Below, one piece after another: positions 1 through 11,985 of a stretch of 64,000 bases of DNA. The notes under the pieces were generated by a model. The model saw nothing but the letters and a program-made list of their open reading frames with translations, made no database searches and was not told the DNA's origin. Position numbers and translations under genes: made by a program. The stretch is taken from NCBI GenBank assembly GCA_013397455.1, contig VYZB01000036.1:3380954-3444953 (forward strand). The letters run 5' to 3'. The number at the start of each line of letters is the position of its first letter. Position 1 is the first letter of the stretch. The stretch comes from Crotophaga sulcirostris. Lineage: Eukaryota > Chordata > Aves > Cuculiformes > Crotophagidae.

Positions 1-3000
1 GAGAAAGCTGACTTTGAACAAATTTCCCAGTTAACTAGGAGTCAAGGGAGATGATGATTCAAAGCCACCTTCGCAACAACTGGACAAGCTGAAGCAACTT
101 AGAGGATGTCAAACTACTATTTTGAATATTCTTTATTGATTAAGACAGACTTGATGATATTAACTTTATAAATCTAGCTGTTGCCTTGCTCTATATAATA
201 TGCTTCTAGCCCTGTAACTTTGTTTCTTACAACAAATGTACTTACTTTTTTCTCACGTTTCATTCAAGAAATTCTTCAGCTTCCTTCCATCTATCTGAGA
301 CTATGAAGAGATTTAAAGTCTGGCTAGATATTTTGGGTTAACATGAGTTATGTTTCACTGCTGTTGTGACTTGGAAAACCAAAAGGATGAGTCTCTAGAG
401 CTGCACTCACAAGTCAGTTCTGTTGATAATCCATTTGCCTGAAGTTTTCTCATCTCTGAATTCTTTTTATATGTTAATGTCTTAAATCTTGAGGCAATCA
501 GCTCACTATGGATACTTCAAGTCATATTGTGCCTATATATGTGTAGTTACTTCTGATATTTCCAACTTGCCTTGAGCTTGGTTCTACTGTACAATCGAAA
601 ATCACACTGATCTAGACTTAGAGGCACTACCTTGGCCCCAAGCCCCTAGGCATTCTACTGCTATTTTATTTTCCCCTCTAAGTGTGCCTCAGTGTATTTT
701 CTCCCAGTATCAACTAATTTGTGATCATGAAAGACTACAGGGACTTAATTTTTTAATATGGGTATGAATTTTGTTTGTCACTATGGAAACAAACAGTTCT
801 TTAATGGAGACTGTGAAGCAGTTGTTATTTCATAGTTGATTAGTTGTGAAATATTTGAAACAGAAGAACAAGAAGCTCCAGTACAGTTTAAGAATATACT
901 GTCTCATTCCATTCATTAGAACAGAGTGATGCCAAAAAGCTGGCATCTCAAGGCAGTATTATCCTTCCAAGTGCATAACTGCAGAACAACAGTATGCAAA
1001 TAATAATGGAAAAATAAGTTGGTTTTAATTAGCACAACATGGGCTTCAAGTATCATTAATGAATTATGTTTAATTTTCTAATTCAAACTTCCAGCATGAC
1101 AGGAATTTATCTCAAACTCTTAAAAGAATTCCCAAGTACATACTAGTAGGACAGAGAGAAAGAAGAAGAAAACTTTTTGTCTGCTTCCAGTGCAGCCATT
1201 TCAGGATGAGATTGGTGGACAACCTGAGCATTTTGTCCTCTTGATTCACCTCTTCAATCCCAACCCAGTGAAGGCCTATGCTGAGGGATTGCCTCGCATT
1301 TAACTATCCTTATGGAAGGTTTCTAAGGAAAACATACTAATATGAGTCAACTGATATAGATAAACAACTGAATGACAGCACAGTACAGAACACTGTAGAG
1401 ATATTTGAATTATTTCCAGATGACCTGGCATGGTTCTTTGGCACAGAGTATTGCCATGAAGAGCTGGGTCCAAAAGCAGCAGAGACTAAATGCTAAATAG
1501 CATGGACCTTAATTTGTCTCAGCCTGGAAGTCCTCATGTAACCATAAGAACTTCAAAAGAGAAGAGAAATGAGATTTGTCTTGCTGGAGGAACAGAAGCT
1601 TTAAGAGGAAAAAAGTCATTTTGAGTATACCAAAATAGATAAAGCCTAGTTTCTGACTGATTTCTGTCTTGGCAGTGATCTGATTGGAAACCTTTTCCTG
1701 TGGGTGGACAAAATCTAAGTCTCTGTCCCACCTTCATATTCAGTCACATATAACAAAAGGAGAGGTTAACTTTTCCCTCCGTAGGGACTACAGACCGTCA
1801 TTCAGCTGTCTATTTTCTGAATAGCTGGAAACACACAATTGTCTTCAAGATTCCTACCACTCTGTCAAATTTATTTAAGTCAGTCATCATTTGAAAGGGT
1901 TCATTTTGCTTGAATTTGGGTTTGGTGTTTTTTTTGTTGTGGGGAGAAGAGAGGCAGACAGAGGATATCTGCATAAGCTGCATCTTCCTAGGACTTAGGA
2001 CATAGCTTTCTTTTCTAAACCATGTGTCTTCTGCTCTGAGTGCTCATGATAGTTTTAAGGTAGTGGTGCATACAAGTTATTACGATAAGTTCAAATGGAT
2101 CAGTAAAGGCAAATGAGCATAAACACACATGATAGAATGAACTCAAGCCAAGCTGTTCAAAGACTATGGACCTGCAACACCAGAGGAAGGATGTTATGTA
2201 CTGACATTCACGCCAGAACCATGGGAAAACAGTAAACTGACGCCAGCCAGAAAACAAATTATATCTGAAGCAGAAAAGAAATGATAAAATTTGAGTTAAA
2301 ATCAGGACTTATTTAATTTAGTAGACCCAGTTACTCTGATATCATAACACCTAGGTAGTCCTTTGATAATCCTTTAAAGTTTTATTTATTAGTATGAAAT
2401 GTACAAACAATAAGAAATACCTGTGATATTCAGTCATCTTAACAAACAAGATAATTCATCTCCATCCACTTTTTTTCCTCTTTCTGCTGTGCCCCGAGAT
2501 AAAAGTATAAAAAGGATTTGAGAAAATCTTCAGTCACCAATCCGGGCTTAGTCTCCTCTGACAGTGTCTTAAAAAAATCTCTGAAACTTCTTAAGCAAGC
2601 CAAATACTAGTTAACAGTTCCCAAAGGTTGTATCTAATTTCAGGATATCTAGAGCCCTGAAGCGTCTTAGACTTATGAATGTGTTCAGTGACTCTCTTAT
2701 GGAGATGGATCCTCAGTTTTTACACCTTGCTGAGTTGTGAGCCACAACTCTTAAATACTTTTGTGCATCTTGCAGTTGTTTTTTAATCTACACTATTGAA
2801 AATAATGGGAGATTCACTGATTTTATTTTCTACTTAGGTTTGTTAATGCACACTAGTGGATTTTATTTATGCTACAGTAGAATTTCTCTTCAGATACTTA
2901 TAACATTATTAAACACTGCAGACAAGACAGACATAATAATGTGAAACTACAGTTTTCTGTTAGGCTAAAATTGGAAACTGTGTGAAGAAAAAATTCATGA

Positions 3001-4655
3001 GGGACCGATACAGAAATTTTTTTTGCATCTTCTAGCAAAACACAAAACTAAAATTTTACTGCAAAATAATTTATTTGACCTGAGCCTGGCAATGAATTCC
3101 CATTTGTATATTCCACTTATTAAGTCAATTTAGCTTTATTGCAAGACCAAAAAAACCAAAAACATTTTGTATAAACACATGATAAACTTTCAAAGCTTAG
3201 TTAAAAAATATAGAAATTAAATTACCATTCCTATATGGAAACATAGGCCCTTGCTTTCTTAATGTAACTGCTCAGGAGTCTTCCATAAAGATTAAACTAT
3301 ACATTAAAAGAATGGGGCTAATAGACAGCTCTGTAAGCTCCTCATCAGAGAAAACAGAGAGATTTCCTGGCCTTTCCTGGCAGAATGGTACAGAGAGGTT
3401 TTGCAAATAGACCAAACCTTAACCCAGTCATGAATCTTAATGACATGATGGAGTTATCCACATATAGAACTAGGTGCCACCTGGCAAAGGTCCCTTCCTC
3501 CAGTCACTTCAGCCTGCACTAAAATCTCTTATCTGTCATTGCAGATCTTAGCCACAATCTTTGATGTGTTGTTGGTGATAAGAGAACGAAGCAAAAGGGA
3601 GATAGAAATAGAGAAATTAATTATTCCTTGTTCTACTTAGAACCTTGCTCTTTACAAAAATATCTGCTACAATATATAAGTTCTGCCAAGACAAATAACT
3701 GAGTGGCTTCTGGCATAGAATGATTTCCAAGGAAGAGTGGGAAAGGCAGTGGCCAAAGATCTCCTTCAGTATCTCAGTGTTGCTTCTGTAGCCTTGGGCA
3801 TGCTGGTAATCACTAAATAAAATTAATTATTCAAACTGTGTATTTGTTTAAGAAGCTCCCTGAAGATAGTAGAGTGAGAGTAAAATTAAATCTATATGGA
3901 GAGGAATGTAACAAAAAAGAAACATGCATGTTCATTATGATAAATAACCCAGGATTATGGCAACTTGGTGTGGGCAAGACCTCTGAAAACAATTGCAAAC
4001 CAAATAACAGCTGCCATAATTATCATGTCACTTACCTGTGATTCCTGAAAACAATTAGTAGAGTCCATACACACAAAAGGCAATTTAGCAGTTGCGTGTA
4101 AGATCAGTTTATATGACTGCTTACATCAATGATACTTTTCTTCACTCTACAGTTAAACTTGTCATAAGCATTCTTACTTTCCCAACATACGCGCTGAATG
4201 AAACTAAGGAAGCATTTCAATTATTACTAACGATGAGTAATGAGCTACACCTTATTTTCCCAGGTGATTTACCTCTTTTATGTGGTGAGGAAGAAGAACT
4301 TTAATTTTGTCACTGTCATTACCAGGATTTCAACAACAAAAGCAGAGTAAGAAACTTGCCTATATAATCAATCTGATCCTTAATATGCCTGGGTTGGCAC
4401 ACTTGACACCAATGTATAACCTTGAAATAAAAACAAAGCTGTATTATACTGACTTCGAATATCCTAGCCTGACAACGGCTGGATTTCTGAGATTCTTTTT
4501 ATATTCCTGAAAGTCTATAACATATATCCTAAAACTAAGCATCATAAATTATTTTTCAAAGCAACAAATTAATTTAAGAAATGCTTTAATGACTAACAAA
4601 AGTAAGCAAAATTTGCAAAGTTCTTCAGATGACTAGGCCAAGTATAAGCATTTGA
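1..4655. other. Noncoding AT-rich DNA, no gene recognised
   Basis: Both strands are rich in stop codons, and no open frame here shows a known domain. The only points of note are a TAAT-rich stretch near 1005-1090 and a 59-codon frame without an ATG at 1124-1303, which follows a pyrimidine-rich AG at about 1190. Both are treated as findings, not genes. No tRNA, rRNA or young transposon was seen. Confidence 0.7.
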
Positions 4656-5788
4656 AACCAGTCTATGGGTCCTGATGGGATTCATCTGAGGGTAATAAGA
4701 GAGTTAGATGGCATTATTGCAAGACCTCTCGCAGTTATTCATCAGTGGTATTGGGAATGCGGTATGGTGTCAGTAAACTGGAAGCTGGCAAATGTTCTAT
4801 TTTTAGGGAAAAGCAAGGAAGAAGACCCTGGTAATTATAGGCCTGTGAGTCTTAGTTCAGTGGCTGGTAACATTGTAAAGAAAACTATTGCGGGAATTAT
4901 TGAAAAACCCTTGAAAGCTAAGCAGTCATTGGACAAAGCCAGTGTGGGTTCGTGAAGGGAAAGTCATGCATTACTGAATATCCTTTCATGAAAAATTACC
5001 AGACTAGAGTGGAAAGCAGTAGATGTGGGGGTTTTTTTGGATTTTAGCAAAATTTTTGATACTATCTCTCACACTGGGCAAAATGTCTAATACACAGCTA
5101 AAGATGTACACATTACTATGGGTAAACAATTGGCTGAAAGGTTGGGCTCAAAGAGTTTGTAAATGGAGTAACATCTGACTGGCAGCCAGTCACTAGTGGG
5201 ATTCCACAATGACTGATTTTAAGGTGTTTTATTTCTCTTCAATGTCATGCTGGTTGTCCCATGACACTCAGCACTGGTGAGGCCTACACTCAAGCACCGT
5301 GTGCAGTTTTGGGCTCCACAATATCAGAGGGTCATTGAAGCTTTAGAATGAGGGCAACAAGGATGGTGACAGAACTAATGGACAAGACTTATGACAAGTG
5401 GCTGAGGATACTTAGTTTGCTCAGCTTAGAAAACTGAAGGGTGACCTCAATGTTGTGAACAACTTCATGATGAGGGGGAGAAGAGACAGAGGTGCTGATC
5501 TTTTATCCCTGGTGTCTGTTGACAGAATGCAAGGGAATGGCTTAAAAAGCTGTATCATGGGAAGTTCAGATTGAATATTAAGAAAAAGTTCTTCACTATG
5601 AGAGTGGCCACCCATTGCAAGAGTCTCCCCAGGGAAGAATTCATGGCCTGTTGGTGTTCAAAACAAGTTTGTACAATGCTTGTAGGTATATGGTTTATCT
5701 TTTAGGTTGCCCCATGTGGAATAAGCAGTTGAGCTCGATGATATTCTTAGGTCCCTTCCAAACCAGCATATTCTATGATTCTATGATC
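4656..5788 (+). mobile_element. CR1 LINE, old copy, 5'-truncated and internally deleted
   Basis: This is a non-LTR retrotransposon of the CR1 clade. The 5' part encodes a piece of reverse transcriptase. The 3' end has the CR1 untranslated region, then a GGTCCCTTCCAAACC-type block and two copies of the 8-bp tail unit ATTCTATG at 5770-5785. A palm-domain remnant reading FSKIFDTISH lies at about 5040-5072. Sequence jumps at about 5250 from just after a degenerate GIPQ motif to the region encoding the late C-terminal part, so the catalytic FADD segment is missing. Many stops and frame changes make it old and inactive. It is 5'-truncated, as most CR1 copies are. The family call is firm; the subfamily is not assigned. 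Confidence 0.93.
4665..4955 (+). pseudogene. CR1 reverse-transcriptase fragment (fingers region)
   Basis: A 96-codon open frame encodes the N-terminal part of a LINE reverse transcriptase, the enzyme that would copy the element's RNA at the target site. MGPDGIH at the start and NYRPVSL at residues 57-63 are hallmark motifs of the fingers region in CR1-type enzymes. The first ATG is simply an internal methionine, not a true start, because the upstream endonuclease and ORF1 are absent. The frame ends at a TGA where the intact protein would continue into the palm. Later palm pieces are visible downstream but are out of frame. It is a dead gene fragment. Confidence 0.9.
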
Positions 5789-6933
5789 ATAATAGGATTC
5801 CATATATTTCAGGAATTTGTATTCATAAATTTTTAATTATTTGTTTTTTCTTCTCAAATTTTGTTTTCTGGGATGTTGTTGATGTTAGAAAGACTCAATA
5901 AATTTTCCTCTGCAAAAAAAGATCTTATTTTAAATGTGCCACTTTGATGAAAGGAGAATTCAGACAGAGAAAGAAGTGCAAAAGACCCAGATCTTCATCG
6001 GGAAAGGGAGCGTTTTCTTTATGCCAGACAGATGGAGAAGAACAACCTCATTCCCTAGTGAGGGCAGCATCAAAAATACAGAAACAGGAAAGAACTGAAT
6101 CTAGTTTGCAACCCCTTCTGGCAGGTTGGTCAGTTTCATTTATAGGGTTATTAGGTACCTACAGGGATTAAAATCTTCCCACATGATGAACAACCTTTTA
6201 ATGGGATAGGGAAAGTTCATTGATGCATCACTAGCCACACCCTAGGTACTGATATTTTATTGTTCTACTCCAGAGTCACAAATTATTCAGTTATTAACTA
6301 CAGGAGTCTGGAAAACTCTTGCTTAGCTGCAAATAATAGCAATCAAAACGGCACAAGACTTATCTAGTCCAAGTCTTTACCAGTATGGTTTATTAAATAA
6401 TTGAACAATTTGTCCAGGCAATATTTAAAGCTAAGAAAGAGACAGAACTTCCTCAACTTGTCTCTCAAAAGATGATTTCACACTGTGATAGGTAACAGGG
6501 ACTTGGAACACACATTTTAAAGCAGAGAAGCTCTGATACACACTTAACTTCATAGTGTAGCTTTCCCGAATGTTGCTTGTAGCTTTTACTTTAGTTCAGG
6601 CCCATTTTTTTATTGCTATAAAGCCTTCTTTATGTTAAATAATATATATGTTTTATGATGTTTGCAACCTTTAAATACTAGTAAACTCTTTCCATGTTCC
6701 ATCTTGATTATGATTTAAACATGCTAAATATATTATTTAGCTCTTTCAGTCTTTCTCCATGTAGTTTTTTTATCACTTGTGTAACTTTCTTTCAGTTTTC
6801 TTCCGATTTGTCAATATCCCTCACTAGTGAAGAGCCAGAACCAATTGTACTGGTTTAGGCGTGTGCTCTGAACAGCTGTGTATCAACGTATTGTTAATTC
6901 ATTGATCTAGGTGTGATAATGTTTGTCAGGAAA
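5789..6933. other. Noncoding DNA, nothing recognised
   Basis: This is AT-rich sequence between the CR1 and a possible SINE remnant. A 75-codon frame at 5944-6171 on + is rich in basic and polar residues but has no recognisable domain, and is most likely a chance frame. Confidence 0.6.
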
Positions 6934-7040
6934 GGATGGTACAGTGGTTCAAATGCTAGCTCAGGCCTCAAAAGATTTGGGCTTATTTCTTTGAAAAAAA
7001 CAAGATATCACCTGTAATTTTAGGCAGATCCTTTAGGGCT
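6934..7040 (+). repeat. Possible MIR-like SINE remnant (5' half)
   Basis: The order of short matches fits the tRNA-derived 5' half of a MIR/CORE-type SINE: GGTACAGTGGTTCAAA at 6938-6953, then AGATTTGGGCTT near 6973-6984, then TTAGGCAGATCCTTTA near 7020-7034, in place of the usual gtggtt, gatctgggtt and ttgggcaagtcactt blocks. The copy is heavily diverged and the second half is not recognisable. It could be a chance resemblance. Confidence 0.35.
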
Positions 7041-8421
7041 AAGTGCAAACAATGTCCTCAAAGCATAGCTGCACTGTGAATTGCTGGGCAGGGCAGTGAC
7101 CTATGAGCCCCATGGGGCTACAGGTGCCTCTCCACAGCAGCACGTAGAGTTCTGTGGTTGGGCCCTGGCTCAGGATAAGAATTGTATTCAGGCTAATTAA
7201 GTATGTTTCTTTGTTTCTAATTCACCTCTGTCAGGTGAATTAACACAACCACCACAGTGTGCTAAGATGGTTATTTTCTTGGTTGGTTCTTCTCCAGAAT
7301 GTCCAGGGCCACAGTCACTGAGCATATTATGTACTTTAGAGTGATTGCAGTCTCACTGCTCCTGTGTGAATCTAATGGCTCAGTGTTCTTGTGGTTTTTA
7401 CGAATATATCTCTAGTTATAATATATCTCCAACCAGATGCAAAGGTATCAGCCTTGAGATCTCTACAATACAGTGCTGTGAATAACACAAACTTGACCCA
7501 TCTGAAAGGTTGTTGCTACAAGGCTCGGGTAGTTAACGGATACCAGTCTTGGACTTTGGTGCCCTGTTCTCTGAGCATGCGGTTTACTACAATGAATTCC
7601 CTGTTGGACATGGTAGTGGGGGGATAGGCTGTCATTCAAGAGGAAATATGAAGTGTAATGCATATCCGAAATCAAATTCCTCTCTAGAACTGAAATTCAG
7701 TTCAGAAAATAATTCCTCATTCTACCTAGAAACCACAGTCCTGAATGCTGCTTCTTTCTGTAAGTATCTGCAACAATTCTTTTAAAGAAATATCCTTTTG
7801 TATAACACGAAGTAGTTAGACTACTTACTTAGGAAGAGAAACACAATAAAGGGACCTTAACAACATTCAACCTTAGGATTTTATGTATGACTAAGATATG
7901 AGGCCAGTCACCTTAAGATTCCTGTGTAATTATTGCAAAAAAAGACAAGCTCCTCCAGGGGATTATTCAGAGCAGGAATTTAACTTTGTGAGACAAGTAA
8001 ATTATATGCCTAAAGTTAGGAGGATTGAATAACCCTGAGTCACCTTGCATAGTGGATGCAATTGCTTGTCTTGAAGAGTTTCTAGCCAACAGTGTGCTAA
8101 ATGTTTAATGTGAGTCCAAGACCTCCTCCAGTCCCTTAAATAAACACTATTCATTTCAGCCATAGGCGGAAGAATACTAGTGGAGTTCTAAGAACGTGAG
8201 AACAGCTCAAAATCCAAGACCTAGACTCCTACAAGAGAGCAGAAATATGACAAAATGGTACACAGTATCTCAGTTAAATTCTGAATCAATATTTCACTCT
8301 GTAACAAAACTCTGACCTCTCTTTGACACTGAATCACATCTAGATGATGGTTTCCTTCTATCAAAGATAGACAAATGTGTTGTGACTTTGAGCTTTGTAA
8401 CATCAGCTTAAGAAGAAAGGG
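7041..8421. other. Noncoding DNA, nothing recognised
   Basis: There is a slightly GC-richer patch near 7070-7160 and overlapping short frames of 70-78 codons on both strands near 7391-7785. Overlap on opposite strands and absence of domains argue that these frames are noise. Confidence 0.6.
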
Positions 8422-8640
8422 TGTCAAGGTTTAGCCCAGATCCAGCTAGGCTTTGGCAGCTAAAATCATGCAGTTGGGATCCCAAATTCCAGCCCCCCAA
8501 CCCCAGGGGAAGGGAGAGGAAAATGAGAGGAAAGAGGTTTGCAGATTGGAAACTAAAGCTACAGCTTTAACAAAAAGATGATAATCAAAGTACTAATGAT
8601 TAAAATAATTAGAAAGTAATGAAAATATGTACAAATATCC
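8422..8640 (-). mobile_element. Truncated antisense LTR end (avian ERVL-like)
   Basis: The segment begins TGTCAAGGTTTAGCCC and continues with a C-rich block (GCCCCCCAACCCC), a GGAAGGGAGAGGAAAATGAG block, a TAAT/GATAAT-rich run, and ends near TATGTACAAATAT. That order matches the reverse complement of the 3' half of a common bird ERVL-type LTR, in which the TG at 8422 is the outer terminus. The other half of the LTR and any internal viral sequence are absent. It is cut off at about 8640, next to a CR1 fragment. No viral coding sequence is present. The family assignment is from memory of the LTR's layout and needs a library search. Confidence 0.6.
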
Positions 8641-8649
8641 GAGATGGAA

Positions 8650-8862
8650 GGAAGAAATTCTTTGTCTTCAGGCTGATGAGGCACTGGCACAGGTTGCTCA
8701 GATAAGCTGTGGATGCTTCACCCTGGAAGTGTTCAAGTCCAGACTGGATGAGGCTTTGACCAACCTGGTTTAGTGGAAGGTGGCCCTGTCCATGGCAAGG
8801 GGTTTGGAACTGGATGATCTTTGAGGTCTCTTTCACCCCAAACCATTCTACGATTTTATGAT
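8650..8862 (+). mobile_element. CR1 LINE 3' end fragment
   Basis: About 210 bp correspond to the 3' untranslated end of CR1. Recognisable blocks are AAGAAATTC at the start, GATGAGGCACTGGCACAGG, AGCTGTGGATGC, GGAAGTGTTCAAG, then GGAACTGGATGATCTTTGAG and AAACCATTCTACGATTTTATGAT as a two-unit degenerate 8-bp tail. It has no coding capacity and starts immediately after the truncated LTR, with only about 9 bp between. A 100-codon frame on the opposite strand (8609-8911) is a shadow of this repeat. Confidence 0.93.
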
Positions 8863-9146
8863 AATTAGTACTAGGAAAGTCTTCTAAATAAATAAATAAT
8901 AGTATCTTCAAATATTTGTTTAGTTTGTTTTGGTTTTTTTTTCAGAGCCATCATATGCTTGAATGTTCTGGAGATTTTGAGGTACCCATGTATTGTGGCA
9001 TTAGGGAAAATTAAGATCCCTCAAGAGATGGTTAGAAGCCTAAAACTCCATGCGTTTCTGTGCTGCTCTCTCTCAAACCTGAGGCAATTTACTTTCCCTT
9101 ATTGATTTTCACTATTACTCATTTCACATTCCTCCCTCATTACTTA

Positions 9147-9195
9147 TATACACACAATATATATGTGCATACATGTACAAACTCACACACTTTCT
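9147..9195. repeat. CA/TA-rich low-complexity patch
   Basis: Alternating purine-pyrimidine sequence with interrupted (CA)n and (TA)n runs, an impure microsatellite. No function is inferred. Confidence 0.6.
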
Positions 9196-11874
9196 CTCTG
9201 TGAAGTATAATTTCTTTAACTGCTTTTTGTGTTTATAACTTCCATTTCTCATCCTATTCCCTTATCTATATATACACATCTGAAACAGCTGAAAAGACAC
9301 TCATTTGTAAGTTTGTTTCATTAACATGCCGTTAATCTCCTTTCCAGATCATTAACAAAGATGTGAACTAGTACAAGACTTAACATTGATTCCTTTCCAT
9401 TCTATTATTTGCTTCCTCCCATTCAATACAATGTGATTTACCACTAATATTCATTCATTAACAGACCTTCAAAACACTTTTTTAATCCACATGTCCCTCA
9501 CGACATTCTTGCCTCTAAATTAAAGAGACACAGATTTGATGGATGGACTGCTTTGGCGTTTGGTTAGATGATCGCACTCTGGTCTCTGGGACATGAGACT
9601 CCTGAAGGTTGATCATAATAGTAAGGACTGAGCCATCTCCATGTCTCCAGGTCCCATGCCCCATTGAGCAGTGAACCCACATTATTCTTAGTCTTGTTTT
9701 TGCCATTTATTCACTTACATAAAACATACATGTAGATTGTTCATACATGCAGATCTTTTGACATTTTTGCCTGAAAGATATAAAGTAATATATTATAAGT
9801 AACAAATAATTATTTTCAAAAATCTGTTTGATACAAATAGAGACTACTTTCTGTTGACACCTTTGTCTTTTGAAGGTTTTAATGGTTTGGATAGTTTTTC
9901 TGTAAGAGAAACTAACCATTATAGTGAATGTCCAGTAGATGTTGATCCTGATTTTGATTTTGAATGTAGGATTCTGATTGTTCTTTAAGACATTTTTATT
10001 AACTACTACATGATGTATCCAATAAAGAGTGAACAAGTGAAATGTTATAGCCTACGATCTACTACAGATTGGTCCATACCCACCCTTGATTCCAGCTGGA
10101 GAATTGTTCTTAAACAAAAGTCTGTTTATATTTAGTACTTAAATTCTGAGAACAACCTTAGACCTACTGTGTGTACTGTGTGTTAAGTAGTTAAGACTGT
10201 TTCATTGTCTTTCTTTTTTTTTTTCACATTTTGAACTATCTCTAACATTATACAGTGACACTGTGATTTATGAAGCTCTCATAGCTGAGTAAACTGCTAT
10301 CTCCACTGCTTCTGGCAGAGCATTATAATTAAAATAGGTGAAGTCTTTGATGAAATATCACTGAACAACATTTTTATTACATATAGGACTAATCATTTGT
10401 ACTAAACAGTTTTACAGGATTTAGTTAAGTACTCAGATAACTCTGTGTTAAACTGGAAAGCCTTAATTTACCTGACAGTTGCAGAAGACCAAAAAAGGCA
10501 GTATTATTTGTGTTTTGGTTTGTGTGTATGCACATATAAATTGTGTGGAGAGTAAAACATAAAAGGTGAGAATCAAAGTTAACTAATATTTTTACACAAT
10601 TATATCCAGCAAAAAGAAGCATGGCAATAAATAGAAAAAATGTAAAGCTGAAGAAACATCTTTTTCTACAAACTCCTACACATAAAGTAGCTTGTAGATA
10701 GGCTCACTTCCTCTGTTAGGTCCCTCTCAGTATTACTGTTGGTTCAAAAGTCTGTGGTGGTGTGAGGCAGAGTCTTTGTAAGGGCACCATGCTGCTGTAG
10801 TTGCTTCATCACTGCCTCAAGCTTGCTTTAAAGAAACGAAACTTTGGTGCCATGGAGCCACACCATTATAAATACTGAGCTAGCCAGCTTGGGCACAGGT
10901 ACCCATCTTGCAGTTGCAAAGGAGTTTGCGTTTTGAGTATTTCCCCATGGTGGGAGGTGCAGTGACTTTGAAGAGCTGGATATGGTTTCTCTTGCTCAGC
11001 CAATTGCTTGCAGCTGGTGACTTGATTACAGCATAAAGTTATCCTGAGGACATGGATATACTGAGTAAAAGCAAAACCAGCTCCTTTTTCTAGTAGTGGA
11101 AGGCTGGAAGCTGGTGCCAGGCAAATTTGATTTGAAATTAAAGTACGTAGGTAAACAGAGATTGTGATCAATTACTGTAACAGAGTACCAAGGATGCATA
11201 ATCCACATCCCAGTGTCAGTATCTAATGGTAGCGGATGCCTGTCTACAAAATACGTGGTATCCAGAAGTAAATTAGTGACACTGCAGACAGATAATATAT
11301 TTTGCTTGAAATAGGATGCTCTGATGGCTTCTTCTGATATGAATACAAACAAAAGAGTCTGCTAGGAGAAGTCAAAGCTCTGCATTAGCAGTTCTGAATG
11401 AACGATCTCAAAGTGATTTGAAATAGTCATTTATAAATGTTACAGCAGTTAGATTTCCAGAAGAATGCCAGTTTACTCTTGCAAAGATGCAGGGAGCTAT
11501 TCTTCTGGAAAAAAACAGTCCACTTTTAAATGCAATCTCACCTCCCTGCTGTGTCATGCTATACCCGACAGTGCCTCTCTTTTCATAAAGTTGTCTAGAC
11601 ATCTGCTAATGCTCATTGCTTTGATGACAACTTATTCCATATGTGTCCTGTCTCAATGAAATTATGCTACCTGAAACTCTGGCATTTGTTCAGGTTTCTG
11701 TATTTCAGATTGTGTTTGCTGATATTTTGAACCTAAGTACACTACTCTTTGCTCCTGACTTGTGAACAGTTTGAAATTCAAAAGACCAGGTGTGCATGAA
11801 CCTGCCCATTTTAATGTTTTGATTCCATTTTTCCCTACACCTCTCTCACACATAGTTAGATGATATTGCAGCCA

Positions 11875-11985
11875 GATATATTTTTTCTGAAAGCCCTTCT
11901 TTTCTGTCTACATTGTCTTTCTCTCTTGCCCTCCTACATTTCTGCCTTACTCCCTTCTCTCTCAGCTCTCTTTCCTTTATTTGTG
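11875..11985. repeat. Pyrimidine-rich tract
   Basis: Nearly all C and T on the + strand, with interspersed CTCTCTC, TTTCTT and CCTTCTC blocks and no fixed unit. It is low-complexity DNA. The reading frames on either strand through it are biased by composition. Confidence 0.6.
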
